A DNA stretch of 64,000 nt from Nematostella vectensis (GCF_932526225.1 NC_064048.1:5066627-5130626), one strand, 5' to 3'; positions 1-12,106 are shown, counted from the first letter of the stretch. Notes: generated by a model not told the origin, from the sequence alone. Made by a program: numbers and translations.

Positions 1-526
1 TGGAATTGATTTGTTTGGCTTCGGGGTGAAAAGACTTATAAAAAACCATCTGACTTTGGGGAGAGGAGTGTTGACTGGCCCTCCCCTCGTGAATTTTCCC
101 CTGGATCTCCCAGAATGCTTTGCAATACGTAAAGACATTTTCGTGGTTGTACAATCCTTCAAGGAATGGACATTGTGTTTTGAGGCCAAGGAAATGTACC
201 TGGGGGATCGAAATAAAGGTATCTATTTGTGTCTTGAGCTGTGTTTGCTGATCTCTCTCCCTTGTGTGGTATTTTGAGCGTTTTATTGAGAGGGGTGATT
301 CTGCTTTTCTCTCCTTCTTCGATTTGAGATTTGTCAAAGAACCTGTGCTATTATTTGGCTTAAGAGTAGATGCCAACACCTTGGTTGGATGCATATCTGC
401 AAGACCATTTATCCCTTAGACTGATGCCTGAGTATCTTCATCTTGTTGTGTTTATTTTGAATTTATGAATTTTTTGGGTTGTGGTACTTCCCAAAGCCGG
501 TACAGGCCGGTTGAGGGGTCAATGTG
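1..526. other. non-coding stretch, no recognised gene
   Basis: I see no supported gene here. A short open frame (11-277, plus) has no recognisable domain and no intron signals I trust. It may be chance. Confidence 0.4.
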
Positions 527-530
527 TTAA

Positions 531-732
531 GCAAGTCAACACGTGAACGGAATCAAAAACGGCGCGCGCGCTTACGAATTGCTGAAAAAAGGCGTTGACG
601 TCCGTGACCGCGCGCGTAGAACGTAAAAATAGGGAAAATGCCGTCCGAGATTTCCTGTCACGGACGTCATCGCCGTTTTTCAGCAATTCGTGAATGCATG
701 CGCTGTTTTTTGTGCCGTTCGTGTTGACTTGC
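531..732. mobile_element. foldback MITE with TTAA target duplication
   Basis: Nearly the whole element is one inverted repeat. The left arm starts GCAAGTCAACACG and the right arm ends CGTGTTGACTTGC. The arms (about 80 bp each) share GAATTGCTGAAAAA and GACGTCCGTGAC and differ at scattered bases. TTAA flanks both ends (527-530 and 733-736), which is the target preference of piggyBac-type elements. It has no coding capacity, so it is a non-autonomous element. Confidence 0.75.
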
Positions 733-995
733 TTAAGCTCTCTATTACCGGGGCGGGAGCTCGGGTCGGGTCAAGTTGGATTCTTTGTCTTCTTGGGAAA
801 GAAGGTTAAGCCATGGAAACAACCAATGTGGCGCTGGCGATTGGTTCCATCTTCAGTGAGCTACACACTCATTCATATAATGAAAACAGGTCAAGTCAGT
901 CGTATATGAAGTTCATTCAATGTCCTATTGACGTTGATTTATGCTGTTTATGCGAATACCAAACATACAATATACCATATTTATAAGGGGTTTAT

Positions 996-1341
996 AAACT
1001 TAGGAGGGGGGGGGGGGGGTGAATAGGGGTATGTAAATCCGCCGATCCGCAACATTTTCGGGGCAAATCCGTGGATCCGCAGATAGTTTTAGATCCGCAT
1101 GGTTTGACAGATAAACAATAGCATCGATTGAAATTCATTTAAAATCCGAAATTCGACCGTCAAAGCAGTCAAAATCCGAAATCCGTGTCCATATTGTCAA
1201 CAGATCCGTGATCCGCCGTATTTCCAAAATCCGCCAATACGCTGAAATAATAATCAAAATCCGTGAGCATTTCGGGACCGAATCCGCCGATCCGCGAACC
1301 TATTCACCCCCTCCTCCCCCCCCCCCCCCCCCCCCACTTAG
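996..1341. mobile_element. foldback element with poly-G/poly-C ends
   Basis: It starts with a G tract (about 1003-1019) followed by TGAATAGG and a run of AATCCG/GATCCGC motifs. It ends with the inverted counterpart: GATCCGC, CCTATTCA and a C tract (about 1309-1336). The interior is built from repeated variants of (A)ATCCG. No target duplication was resolved. Confidence 0.6.
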
Positions 1342-1365
1342 TTAATGTACATATGTATCCTGACC

Positions 1366-2658
1366 TTAGTTGACCCATAGTGCAGAACGTCTTGCTACTT
1401 TATCAAAAGACGTAAACCTGAACATCGAGCTACCGCCGAAACAAGATAAAACTAACAAATTAATTACTAAAAATAACCCGAAAGCGACTCTCCAATCCAT
1501 AAAAGTCAACAACCGATGTTTGGAGAACTTCCCAGTAAAATCACGCGATGTCCAAGTTTCTATGTACTTATTGGTAATAACTGTTGGGTAAAGCCGCTGT
1601 AATGACTGCAGTCGCAGTAATAACCTCTCTGCGTTAGGTGTCACGGGACATCTCCCACAAGTTTGCACTTCCCTTTCATTTGCGCAGTCTTTGCAATATT
1701 TGTGACCACAAAGCAAAACTCTGACACCCGAATCTTGTAAAGATTCCCGCGAGCACTGTAAACAAGTGTCAAAGTCAATTGTTTCCTTCAGCCAATCAAG
1801 CTCGATCTCCTTTAAACGCCCAAAGCAATTTTTGTAGCGAAGGTGGTATATCTTAGAACAGGTCCAGTGCACAAATGCAAAAAGAATAAGCGATAAGATA
1901 ACGGCGATGAATATCGAAGCTACAAAGCATAGATAATCCTGAATAAGCCAATAAGAGAAATGCTGGAGAAAAATTAAATTCCCAGTAAGCGAATTATAGA
2001 CAGTGTGTTTTTTCGAGGTATTACTTAGCATAGATTGAAGCTTCAGGATAGCGTGTGTGACAACCAAAGCCGGTTTTTGTCCATTTCGAATTTCCACTTG
2101 TAATTCTGATAGAAGAATAGAGTTTATATGAAAATTGGCAATCCTTCGCGTAGTCGTGTAGATGTATGTTCGCCTGTCTAGGACTGATATTATTAATATG
2201 ATGCAGTTCTTGCGGTCGAGTTTCCACCGCTTGTATATGTATTTTGAAAAGTTCTCCGCAGTTTCTTTGAATTTCCAATAAGGGGATTTCATCTTCTTCA
2301 TTAAAGCTACCCCGGTGCAAATACCACATGTCGAATTCTTGAAATTAGATCTTGTCTTACTCTCAAACTTGTCCAATATATGCCCGATCGTTTTCTTATC
2401 TGCGGTAGGTATTATGTCATCAGGATCGCAAAGAAATCTTGATGGAGTTTTACAAGCCGTGTAGCTCTCATATGGGTTCGGATACCATTCTTTCGACCAT
2501 CCTTGCTTGTGGCTCGCAGACTTAATCAGTATAGCTGCAATAAATATCGTTGCAAGTATTAAAGTTATGTGGAAAAACAACCGCTTCATTTCGTCCATGC
2601 AGATGAGTGAGATGAGGTGTTTCCTTTTAATTAAATGCTTCGTTTCACATCTTAACAT
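1366..2658 (-). CDS. TPM/MOLO1-like domain plus RING-finger membrane protein
   Basis: Intronless frame of 430 codons. Residues about 26-45 are hydrophobic (signal peptide or anchor). Residues about 57-215 resemble the TPM family (which includes MOLO1, the levamisole-receptor modulator): a WYPNP segment, then CDPDDIIP. A strong membrane segment spans about 243-263. A RING-type zinc finger follows: C299-x2-C302, then CGH at 317-319, C322-x2-C325 and C334-x2-C337. Another hydrophobic segment lies near 396-412. The layout suggests a lumenal or extracellular TPM domain and a cytosolic RING, so a possible membrane ubiquitin ligase. That role is inferred. The true start may be Met21 or Met24, directly before the hydrophobic segment. 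Upstream AATAAA/TATA signals were not resolved. Confidence 0.7.
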   Translation of the reverse strand: MLRCETKHLIKRKHLISLICMDEMKRLFFHITLILATIFIAAILIKSASHKQGWSKEWYPNPYESYTACKTPSRFLCDPDDIIPTADKKTIGHILDKFESKTRSNFKNSTCGICTGVALMKKMKSPYWKFKETAENFSKYIYKRWKLDRKNCIILIISVLDRRTYIYTTTRRIANFHINSILLSELQVEIRNGQKPALVVTHAILKLQSMLSNTSKKHTVYNSLTGNLIFLQHFSYWLIQDYLCFVASIFIAVILSLILFAFVHWTCSKIYHLRYKNCFGRLKEIELDWLKETIDFDTCLQCSRESLQDSGVRVLLCGHKYCKDCANEREVQTCGRCPVTPNAERLLLRLQSLQRLYPTVITNKYIETWTSRDFTGKFSKHRLLTFMDWRVAFGLFLVINLLVLSCFGGSSMFRFTSFDKVARRSALWVN

Positions 2659-2689
2659 GCATATGTTTAAACAGAATGTAAATTTTTAA

Positions 2690-3153
2690 GCAATGATCAA
2701 GACTAAAGTCCTCGAATTGACTTTGTTTGGGGCCGTAATCTAACAAACAAACAAATAATCAATTTCCAGACGCAGTAACAATTTGTTTGCGTAAAACTGG
2801 AGTGTATTTTTAACTCTAGAGTTTTCCTATGAATGTTTAAGGTTCTTTGCAATTCATAGCATTAATACCACGGCGTCAATAATATAGAACAACACACGTG
2901 AATTAAACCGGTCCTCGGAATTGATGACAAGATTCGGGTTAAATAAGGGATTTGAGCAACTCAATGGCCTTGAATGTCATATTGTTAACATAAATAATCC
3001 AATGTATTTTAATTCGGTTGTAAAGGATTATAAATATTGTGTCAGGCTATTTTAACTTCATGCCATCATTATTATCATCAGCCAACCACAACGCTTGCAT
3101 ATGTTTGCTTGGTGACAGTTTGAAAATACAGAGAGAAATAAGTAACCTGTTAT
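2690..3153. other. intergenic, nothing recognised
   Basis: AT-rich DNA upstream of the RING protein gene. It may hold that gene's promoter, but no motif stands out. No frame over 60 codons is convincing. Confidence 0.4.
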
Positions 3154-3353
3154 AGCCAAATTCGTTGTTGCGCGACCTCCCAAAATCGAAAATTCCTTTC
3201 TTTGTTTGGGAATAGCGAGTAGTCAATCAAAATATACAATCAAAACCAGACAAACCGCCCGCAAAGCTTGTGTCTGACTACGCGCTATTTCCAAACGAGA
3301 CAAGGAGACAAGGATTTTGGATTCGTCGAGGTCGCGCAACAACGAATTTGGCT
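3154..3353. mobile_element. 200-bp MITE with 26-bp perfect inverted ends
   Basis: The left end at 3154-3179 (starts AGCCAAATTCGTTGTTG) is the exact reverse complement of 3328-3353. The arms continue imperfectly inwards, including the GAATAGCG / CGCTATTTCC pairing. No coding frame. The target duplication was not resolved. Confidence 0.75.
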
Positions 3354-3647
3354 GTAAAAATTTTGAATTGAATTTTGCTTGTGGAATAATAACTTATACA
3401 GGACAACACGGTTGCAAATGATAGCGTTTACCTAAACACGTCTCTATTTGAGTAAGTACGCAGCTGCTTTGTCTCCTATTATCTTTGTTCTACAAAGGAG
3501 TTCTTTTGTCTCTATTCTTCTCGTTCTTTGTTTCGAGGTAAGGGTGTTCGGACATTTCATTCGGTAAATCATACTTTTAGGCGGGAAAATAAATTGGCGG
3601 GAAAACAATTAACGCGCACGCGAAATTTAGCTACGTAAACAAACGCC

Positions 3648-4433
3648 TTCCCTGCTAGCAGAGGCCTCTATTCTATTTCGCTTGGCTGGAGTTCGCGTGG
3701 AAAAGATACCTCTGCCATGGGTCGAAACTGTTTCTGTTGCGCATGCGTGAGCGTTAATAAGCGACCGACGTGCCAAAACCCGTACCATCGAGCGAAAGCT
3801 GTCAATATGCTTTGCATGGGTTTAGTCGGAAATCATGAATCAAACTCCGGTTAGTTCTCCTCTTCGAAAAAAGAAAACAACTGTTCAATTCAATCACCTA
3901 AAACGTCACTAAAGAGATTGAACAACAAACGCAGCAAAGACGAGTTTTGTCTTGTTTGTGGGATTAATTTCAAGACATCTGGGCAGGCGAGTTTCTTCAA
4001 TGTAAATATCGCACAGTTGGATTCGAAGAAAATGTTACAAAACTTTTTGGTAAACTTAGATCAGCTATTCCCAGAAGAATATGCAAAACCTGTAAACGAA
4101 AGATTGACTCGTTAGTCAAAAGAGAGAAAATTCTGAATGAAGATAAGGCATTGAAGGCTTCTTTCATAATTCGTCGCGTGATATTTCTACGGAGGACGCC
4201 GTTTCGAATGCGGGCTTATTATCCCGCAACGGATATACGTTTCATGCATGCGCTAGTCATTGTGGGCTCAAATAGTGGCCAGTAATTAATGAACGGAGAA
4301 TGCGCTCTGGATCTCGTCCACGATCGTGGACGGCGGTTTGATCAAACGAACTTGCGACCCATGGCAGAGGTATCTTTTCCTCGCGAACTCCAGCCCAGCG
4401 AAATACAGAGAAAAGAGGCCTCTGCTAGCAGGG
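3648..4433. mobile_element. 786-bp long-inverted-repeat element with 11-bp direct flanks
   Basis: The ends are inverted repeats of about 75 bp (left: CCCTGCTAGCAGAGGCCTC; right: the reverse complement). Both sides are flanked by AAACAAACGCC (3637-3647 and 4434-4444), which looks like a target-site duplication. A 9-11-bp duplication with long inverted ends suits Mutator-like elements; that class is an inference. The interior carries a broken coding fragment. Confidence 0.7.
3918..4180 (+). pseudogene. broken zinc-binding N-terminal domain fragment
   Basis: A 65-codon frame (3918-4115) reads FCLVCGINFKTSG near its start. At about 4070 the reading continues better in another frame as ICKTCKRKIDSLVKRE. 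Together these give two Cys-x2-Cys pairs about 60 residues apart, like the N-terminal zinc-binding modules of transposon-derived or ZAD-like proteins. The frame change indicates decay. It lies inside the 3648-4433 inverted-repeat element, so it may be captured or transposon-derived. Family assignment is weak. Confidence 0.4.
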
Positions 4434-4444
4434 AAACAAACGCC

Positions 4445-5112
4445 CGAAACTGGCAATAAAACGTAATAAACAACAAATACCGTAAAACAAAAATATGATA
4501 GCGCAATTGTTCACCTAAGGCATAATCAGGTAATTATTCAATTTCTCAATTGCGGTTTGCGTTTTTAACTCTATAATCTTTGCGATTTTTTAAGGCAGAG
4601 AATATTCACCTAGTTGCCCTCTTTGAAACAACGTATCGATTTCCCGGTATTTCAAAAATTAAAGAAATTATTCAAATAAGAGTGGAAAAATAAAAACCAA
4701 AATCTTGCGAAAATTTTATTATTTAGAAGAATCAAAAACGCATACGTAGGCACCCTCCCGAATATTGTTATAAAGCTACATTTACCATTGCAGATACTTC
4801 AACAGCTAAGATTACATTATTTTTCTGTTGTGACGTCATGTGATGATGTCGTCGCCCAATGACGTCATCAAAATTTGGAGATTCATAAACACGCCTAAAT
4901 CCATTCCATTTCACCATTATTTGGCGGATTCATAACGTCTTGAAGTTTTCCTAGCAACGGCCCAACAAACACCTTTTAATTATTTATTAATATATTTATT
5001 AATCCTCGAGTCTATGGGCTATACAGGATGCTAAATAGATAAACAATAACAACATAACATAAAATAAAATAAATGATAATAAAGCAGCTTCTTTTATAAC
5101 TGAAGACATTAC
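4445..5112. other. intergenic, AT-rich, nothing recognised
   Basis: No convincing gene or RNA. Short TGACGTCAT-like motifs (CRE-type) occur at about 4830-4866, but nothing links them to a gene. Confidence 0.4.
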
Positions 5113-5533
5113 CATCTTCGCGACGGCAAAATTTCGCGATTTTGTAATGGCAATATTTCGCGACACTTTATTTCGCAATTTTCGTATCCAGGTCTTTTCA
5201 CGATTTTGCGAGTTTGAGACAATAAAATCAAGCAAAACAAGTGGAATTCAAATTTGCTCTGATCATCAAAACTTAAAACCAAACTGTAACAATGACATTC
5301 CTGGGATCCAATCTGCATACGGTATTACAATGTGCATTAGATGTTTCTACATGCATACGATACTACATGTACACAAGCTGTTTTCAAAATACTGATCAAA
5401 CTTGTAATTATTTACCCAAAGTCTTTTTTGTACTCAATTAATTTTCGCGCATCTTAATTTTCACGACACTTAATTTTCGCGAATCTATTAGAATCGCGAA
5501 ATTCGCGAAATTAAATTGACGCGAAAATAAAGT
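5113..5533. repeat. CGCGAA-rich dispersed element, copy 1
   Basis: The left part carries CTTCGCGA, then AAATTTCGCGATTTTG and ATATTTCGCGACACT. The right part carries inverted counterparts (GAAATTCGCGAAATTA, GACGCGAAAATAA). The same arrangement occurs at 49,848-50,072, so this is a dispersed foldback family. No coding potential. Confidence 0.6.
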
Positions 5534-5554
5534 ATAGACCTGATCGCCACCAGG

Positions 5555-6043
5555 AGCCGGTTCCTAGAAAGCAGGTTAGCGCTAACCAAGTAATGAATAC
5601 GGCTAAATTGACATTTGATTGGACGTTCATCCCTGGGTAAAATATTATTTGTAAAAGAAAATAAAAAACTGTTCTGTTCTGTTCTGTTCTGTTCTGTTCT
5701 GTTCTGTTCTGTTCTGTTCTGTTCTGTTCTGTTCTGTTCTGTTCTGTTCTGTTCTGTTCTGTTCTGTTCTGTTCTGTTCTGTTCTGTTCTGTTCTGTTCT
5801 GTTCTGTTCTGTTCTGTTCTGTTCTGTTCTGTTCTGTTCTGTTCTGTTCTGTTCTGTTCTGTTCTGTTCTGTTCTGTTCTGTTCTGTTCTGTTCTGTTCT
5901 GTTCTGTTCTGTTCTGTTCTGTTCTGTTCTGTTCTGTTCTGTTCTGTTCTGTTCTGTTCTGTTCTGTTCTGTTCTGTTCTGTTCTGTTCTGTTCTGTTCT
6001 GTTCTGTTCTGTTCTGGTTAATCTACTTTCTAGGAACCGAGCC
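5555..6043. mobile_element. MITE whose interior is a microsatellite
   Basis: CGGTTCCTAGAAAG at the left end (about 5558-5571) is matched by its reverse complement CTTTCTAGGAACCG at 6027-6040. Almost the entire interior is the TGTTC array. A related but diverged foldback may lie at 14,217-14,353. Confidence 0.55.
5671..6015. repeat. (GTTCT)69 perfect pentanucleotide microsatellite
   Basis: 345 bp of GTTCT with no interruption that I can see, which is 69 units. It produces long artificial open frames on both strands that are not genes. Its perfection suggests recent expansion. Confidence 0.97.
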
Positions 6044-8643
6044 CCAGGGCATGAAGCCGAAAAACCTCTAAAGTTGCAGCGGACACAGTGGTGCATGGGG
6101 GAGTCCTATATGGAAATACTTTTTGGAAAAAAGGAAAATTCTCCACTCTCCTAACTCCTAACGGCAAGTGACGTATCATTTTTTTTTAATATAACAGCAA
6201 ACAAAAATAGCTGTTGACCGAAAAGTTATCTATTTTCTCTCTTTTTTACACCTATTTCAAGTGCTTATGGTATTTCAAGTGCTCATGGGTAATAGCTGAG
6301 CCAGTCGCTATGCGACTTGGTTTTTGTGGTCATCGCGCGGGTATCCTGTGGTGTCACAATCCATCTATCCGTCCATCCATCCAGTCAATCGTGCAACTCC
6401 CAGGCCCACTCGGTCTCACAAGGGGAATGTGTTTTTTTGCCTCCTATCTTAACTAGAAAATAGTATTTAATGAGAAAGATGAGGATTTAAATAGGCTGAT
6501 TGTGGTCGAGGGCTAAACAAGTTTTTGAGGAACCGTTTCGTCTGGAAGAAACTAATAAGGTAAGACGTACGAGTCGATAGTAAAATCTACCCGAGTATTC
6601 GTGAATCCGCCCGTCTCGTTCTTCTTCAATTGTAAACAGCAGCTAAAAAGAGAACTTCAGACTCAACACTGTATTCTCATAAATGCGTCACGAAGCAAAA
6701 TCAAAGCAAAAAGGTAATGTTATCATATTATTATTTAACAGGCAATTAAACTGAAAACTTACACCAAAACAAAACGTTTTCTGACCGTAGCCTTAACATA
6801 CTTAAATTGTTCACACAATTTGTGAACACAATTGTGTTGTCAAAAGTTATACTAAAATTCTTCCTTCTACAAATAAAGGCTTATATTGCTAAGGTAGGGA
6901 GAGTTTAACGGCAAAAAAATGCTCAGTTGTATTGGATAAATAATCGATTTAGAACTATATCCGGCAATTTATCACATAGTGGAAAGCGAATGTTTTCGAG
7001 AACAACATATAAGTAAGCTTAATATTTCGCAATCAGTAAGGCATCTAAAAATAATTTTCTTTCTCTATAGATTTGATCATATTTTTAAGATTCTAGAGTT
7101 CGAAAATGTGCCTTTATCACTCTATAAAAATCTTAATTGAGATTTACTGTGTCTGTTTTGGTTGATACATATAAATTTGTTTTTGTTTCTGTCTCTTTTA
7201 TACCAAACTGTTATGAGATAAAAAGTGCTTGTGTAAACACTGTTGGAGACTTGAATAGTTTAATACAATTCTTGCCAAGTGTTAGGGTTCGAGGCTGTAG
7301 CTAAGAAGTTTGTTACTCTGAGTGTTTCAAAATATCCGCACTCAAACAGAACCAAAACCAACTGCCATGAACTTACTTGTCCACGCGATAAACTAGCTTA
7401 CGCCATTTTCTGCACGTGCTCTATTTTAAATTGTAACGTTCTTACGCTTACATAGAATTACAGCCTTGAACAAACTAATAATACACTAATAATAATTTAA
7501 CAATACACAATAATAAAAATAATTGTCCAGACCAACAGGGTCCAAAGTCAGTTTTTAATGATTCTTAAACACATATCACTACACTTGCCTAGGGCCAAGT
7601 TACGTGCTTAGTAATTACATGATTTAGCTGGAATAGCTATGCAATGACAAGGATATCTTGGTCCCAGGGAAGGGACTCCACTATAATCAGATGGGGGTTA
7701 TTGTTGATGGGAGAGCAAAGTGGGTGTGGTCAGCACCTAAGAGATAGCAAATCGGGTGGGGTAGAAGGAATTTTTTAACCCTTAGAGATAGCAGAATCAA
7801 AAACAACTCCCCACCCCAGGTAGCTATGAAATGACAAGGATACCTTTTTTTCAGGTGATTAAAGGAAGGACTAAAGTATAGCCGTCATTATAGGCTGGCT
7901 GAAATGAAAGCAGACGTAAATAAACGTTTTTCATATTCCTTTTTTGCTTAGTATAATTATATTCAATCAACACACATTCTTTCCCTATAGCCAACATAAT
8001 CTGCTCTTGCTCTGCTGATACTTCCCTAAAGTCTGTGTGGATATAAGTCTTTAACCGTCAACAAAATTATTGACCATGTTATGATTTCTGATGCTTGAAG
8101 ACCAGGTCTTCTGTACTTACTACAAAGTTACTTACTGCAACTGTAATTAACTGCAAACTGATTGCATTATTCTCATGTGCATAGGTAACAACAATAAATA
8201 CTATTTGCATATATAACAAAATGCTGGCTACACTGTTATTAGCAAATGTAGTCTTTTTTACTTGTAACTTTTCTATGCATTTGCTCAAATGACTTGGCCC
8301 TCTACATAACTGCTTATTATTCATGAACAAGAGAGACTCATATGTAATAATGGCAGGGGAGAGGGCTTTGAATATTAAAAATATTTGGTTGTTTGTTATT
8401 AGATGGAAGATGTTTTTAATACAGGATAAAAGAGAAAGGATGGTGTATATTAAAAGGATTATTAGATTTATCAAAGATTTTTAGTTTGATACCGATGAAT
8501 ATAAGATTAGTAAAAATGTATCAAAGGGATTAGTATATATGAGGTGGTGTAGAATTGAAGATCAGGTATTTTAGGGTGTTGAAAGTTTCAACCTAGGTGT
8601 TATGGGGTATGTAATTTTGGACTCTTCAAGGCCCCATAGTGCA
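6044..8643. other. non-coding, AT-rich, with minor repeats
   Basis: No gene is supported. A CCATC/CCGTC mini-run lies at 6361-6390. Two similar segments around TGACAAGGATA occur at about 7645 and 7836. A GAGATAGCA-containing segment (about 7740-7800) is shared in inverted form with 48,930-49,140. A 131-codon minus-strand frame (8079-8474) is AT-driven and hydrophobic, without a recognisable domain, and I do not call it. Confidence 0.4.
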
Positions 8644-8802
8644 TAGCCGTAGCAGGCCTAGAATTATTGGGGGACACAATACATAAACATTAAGAAAACA
8701 ATGGGGGGACACAGCCACGCCCCTACTGGTCATTTCCTTATAATTTTTGACAATTTTGGGGTTGAACGTGCCCCCAGTGCCCCACCCCCTGCTACGGCCC
8801 TG
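8644..8802. mobile_element. MITE with CAGGGCCGTAGC-type ends, copy 1
   Basis: The left end reads TAGCCGTAGCAGG and the right end CCTGCTACGGCCCTG. The interior (GGGGGACACA, GCCACGCCCCTACTGG) matches the inverted copy at 41,172-41,357. The ends resemble non-autonomous hAT elements. The target duplication was not resolved. Confidence 0.65.
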
Positions 8803-11390
8803 TAGTATGATAATAGATTTGAATAGATTGCAAAGAACACTAAAAAGGACATGAAAACGTCTGTAATATCATCTTTTTAAGCACTCTTTACAAATCTATA
8901 ATCATACTACTTCACCTATTACCAAGTGCAACCATATCCAGCCACAGCACCTCGGTTCATACCACCATATTTATAGCCTAACATTACCCCTTGCTTCAAG
9001 GTAGCCAAAATTATGCTTAGCACCATCTGCTGTAATACTGAATGCCTAAACTCGGTCATGTTTTTTTTTTCAGGAGAGTTTTAAAGCTATATATAATAAC
9101 AACTTTTCTCTTATTTATTCAAGGGGCACATAAACTTGAGGGTCCCTTTTTCTGAAAAAAAATATTTGTAGATTATCTGAAGTATACTAAAAAATGAAAC
9201 ATGACATAAATAAATAGGGCCCAATTTAGCAAGATCTTATTATATGGCAAATTATAAATATATTTTCTGTATCAGTTGTCTATCGAGTACAACTCTACGT
9301 AAGAGTTCAAATAATCCCTCTTTTTATGCAAATAGTATCCTGAGTAATGTCAATCAAAATTACTAATAGTGTCATTGTTCTGGGTATTCTCTAGGGGAGA
9401 ATGGGAGGAAATAATTTTATAATAATAGGAAAAGTTATAAGCCATTTATTTTTATGCATTTAGATAGGGTTGATCTTAGGGAGATGGGATACCTGAAGCA
9501 AAATCAAAGTGTAGTATCCTGTTGTTATGTGCCTCTTGAAGTTTGGTCTTTGTCGGGGTTGGGGGAGGGGTGTTGATGGGGACATACCCCTAGTTTAGGG
9601 TGGGAAAACATTGCTGGCTCCGCTTTTAGGCCGTGCCTAAATTTATATATTAGTTATTTGGGTGGTAAATAAACTAAAGCAATGCAAGAACCATACAGTA
9701 GTTACATTTAAGGGATAGTCGTATGTTTTTTTTCTGAAGTTGGAAAGAATATTCTTTGGGTCATTTTTGGCGTAGAGAACGGCTATTTGGCAATCGCCTA
9801 TGCCGTTTGCACTATCAATTAAAATAGGTGTAACAAACAATCTGTTTTGAGAACTGTCGTTTTTCTAGCTAGCTCGGTCAACCCTTTCTCAAGACATTGC
9901 ATATTATTTGGGAGTTCGCTTCGATTATACAATCCATAACAATCAGAGTGGCTGTCGTTTTTATTATAAATATAAATGGTTTAAAGAGCGCCTGAGGCGA
10001 GCGCGCGGGAGACCTGTGAACGTTAGTATACTCAACTCCTGCAAGCGAGGGAGTTCTTGACGTACGAACGATTGAGCGGAATATGGTATGTAATGTTCTT
10101 AAGGAATTGACCGAGCGAACTAGAATAACGACATTCAACACAAGATTGATTGATATTTCTTTTTTATCATGCTAAAATTTCTTGTGTCGAGACTTTTAAT
10201 GTAAACATGAAAGAATTAGTGTTTACTTCGCTTTCGATGGCCAATATATTGAAAAATAGGCCCAGATCATGGCGTTTTAGTATATCACAGGTTCAAAAGA
10301 TGTAATTGTCAGACACTTTAATCCTTGGATTTTTATTTTACTTAATGCAACACGTAAAAACCGATTTTATCCAAGAAAATAAAAACACAAACACCCACAT
10401 AATCAAGGCGTATAAAGGGTGAGTGATGTAATTTGCTGCCTTATTACAACCTCATTGCGTACATTAAATAATATTTACATAATAAATATATTAACACAAT
10501 CAAAACCATATCCCAACTCCTCCACTACCCTTGATGAGTTTCTCTAAAATCCCAGTATAAGCAAACAAAAGGTCAGCGGTGAACTTTCGTGGTTTCACGT
10601 GACGTGCTAGACACCGGCACCCCCCATTGCCTGCTTCATCGCCATCTTCCGCGCCGCCTTCATTGCTCTTTCTACAAAGTTAATGTTTTCTTTTAGTACG
10701 ACCTCCTTTTATATTGATTGTATCAAGGGAAGGGGGTGGGGGTAAGGGGAGGGGAGGGGATTGCTGGTCCGCCTACTTGTTTTGTTTCTTAGAGTTCAAA
10801 ACAAAAGCTAAGAAAAAGTTCTTGACGAACAAATCACGCCAAGGCAAGTACAGCTTGAGAATGCGCATGAGTGTGGAAGAAAGTGGGTGCAGTCTTATGG
10901 AATTGACTATTTTAGGAGCGCGCGCAAGCTTAAGGGTAATACACGATATTGTTTTCGAAAATTAATGTGCAACCTTGGATATATTGCATTTATTATTTTA
11001 AAAAAAATTAACTAATTCTTCTCTTCTGATCAATTCTGTCTGCTTTTTATTTTTACTATGATAACAATACCTTGTTTTGGACTTTTAAGCCCCTTCATGT
11101 AATACAATAAACAGATAAAAGGAAGAGAAACCCTAACAATACCTTCCAAGGTTCCTTTACCCTTCCCTTTCTCTTTGCCGCCATCTTTCTTGCTTTTCCT
11201 GCAGAAGGGATGAGAAAAAGATTAGCCGTTTCCACTGATCGTCAGACCTTTTTAGGCTGCATAGCGGCGGGAGGGGAGGGGTCCGTGGGCGAGAGAAAAA
11301 ATCGAAACGAGCCACGGACCCCTTCCCTCTCCCCTTTTGCGCCGCTGCACAGTCCAGAGGATGGAAGGGCAATTAAAGCAAGAAAAAAAG
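8803..11390. other. non-coding stretch
   Basis: No supported gene. A purine-rich patch (about 10,725-10,760) and two segments resembling GCCGCCATCTTTCTTGCT-type sequence (about 10,640 and 11,175) are present, without clear meaning. Short frames at 9643-10,141 and 10,714-10,965 have no recognisable domain. Confidence 0.4.
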
Positions 11391-11821
11391 AAAGGCTAAA
11401 ATTGGGAAAGCAAGATTCAAGGTAATATTTAACACGGAATCAGAAATATATTTAACCAGGAAAACCAACGAACAGACGGGTGATAGACAGACAGACAATT
11501 TTAATATGATAACTTTGCTATTGTGTTTGCTAAATAAATTTGCCTTCGGCAGGGCTTCACATTCCCGAATGGAATATACCTTCCTCACTGAAATCTTCGC
11601 GACACCATCAAGCGATATACCACTAGTGGACGTTAAAGCGATAAGAATAGCCATCTCCCCACTCTCAATACTCGGAAATCAACTCTTGACATGTAAAAAC
11701 ACTATTTTTTGTAGCACTCGGATTAATAACCTCAAAAATATCAAGTGTTTAATAAAGAAGGCCAAACACTCCGCCGTACGCCACTACACTAAACCCACGA
11801 CACGTTAAGTATGTACTTCCA

Positions 11822-12106
11822 TTGGGTAACTTTAAGCGACTTGAGCAACTAGGATATTTTCAATCAAATGCTGTTAATAAAGTATGGGACTTTATTTATG
11901 GGTGGTTATTTCTTGTTAGTAAACCCGTTCTATTTTCAAATGCAGCCTACAACAAAGACGTGGATGAGTACGCTTCTGTGGGTTATTTGCTAATCTACCA
12001 CAATACCTCGCAAACTCTCTTGAGGCTATTCAAAAACCGTGCATTGAGAATTATTTATCCGCACATTTCCTATGTAGCTGGCTTAGAAGCAATCTCGATA
12101 CACTAG
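11822..12106 (+). pseudogene. LINE reverse-transcriptase C-terminal remnant, unit 1
   Basis: Reads RALRIIYPHISYVAGLEAIS near its end, followed in another register by RRDEKCVRFIQ-type sequence. This matches the C-terminal region typical of non-LTR reverse transcriptases (RALRIIYP, then an RR-x2-C segment). Only about 95 codons remain open, with no polymerase core. It is a decayed fragment. Confidence 0.6.

Noticed and set aside
5488-6154. NRTEQ and CSVLF repeat frames
   Set aside because: Translations of the perfect GTTCT microsatellite on both strands.
8079-8474. 131-codon hydrophobic minus-strand frame
   Set aside because: AT-rich composition, no domain, no promoter or splice context. Likely chance.
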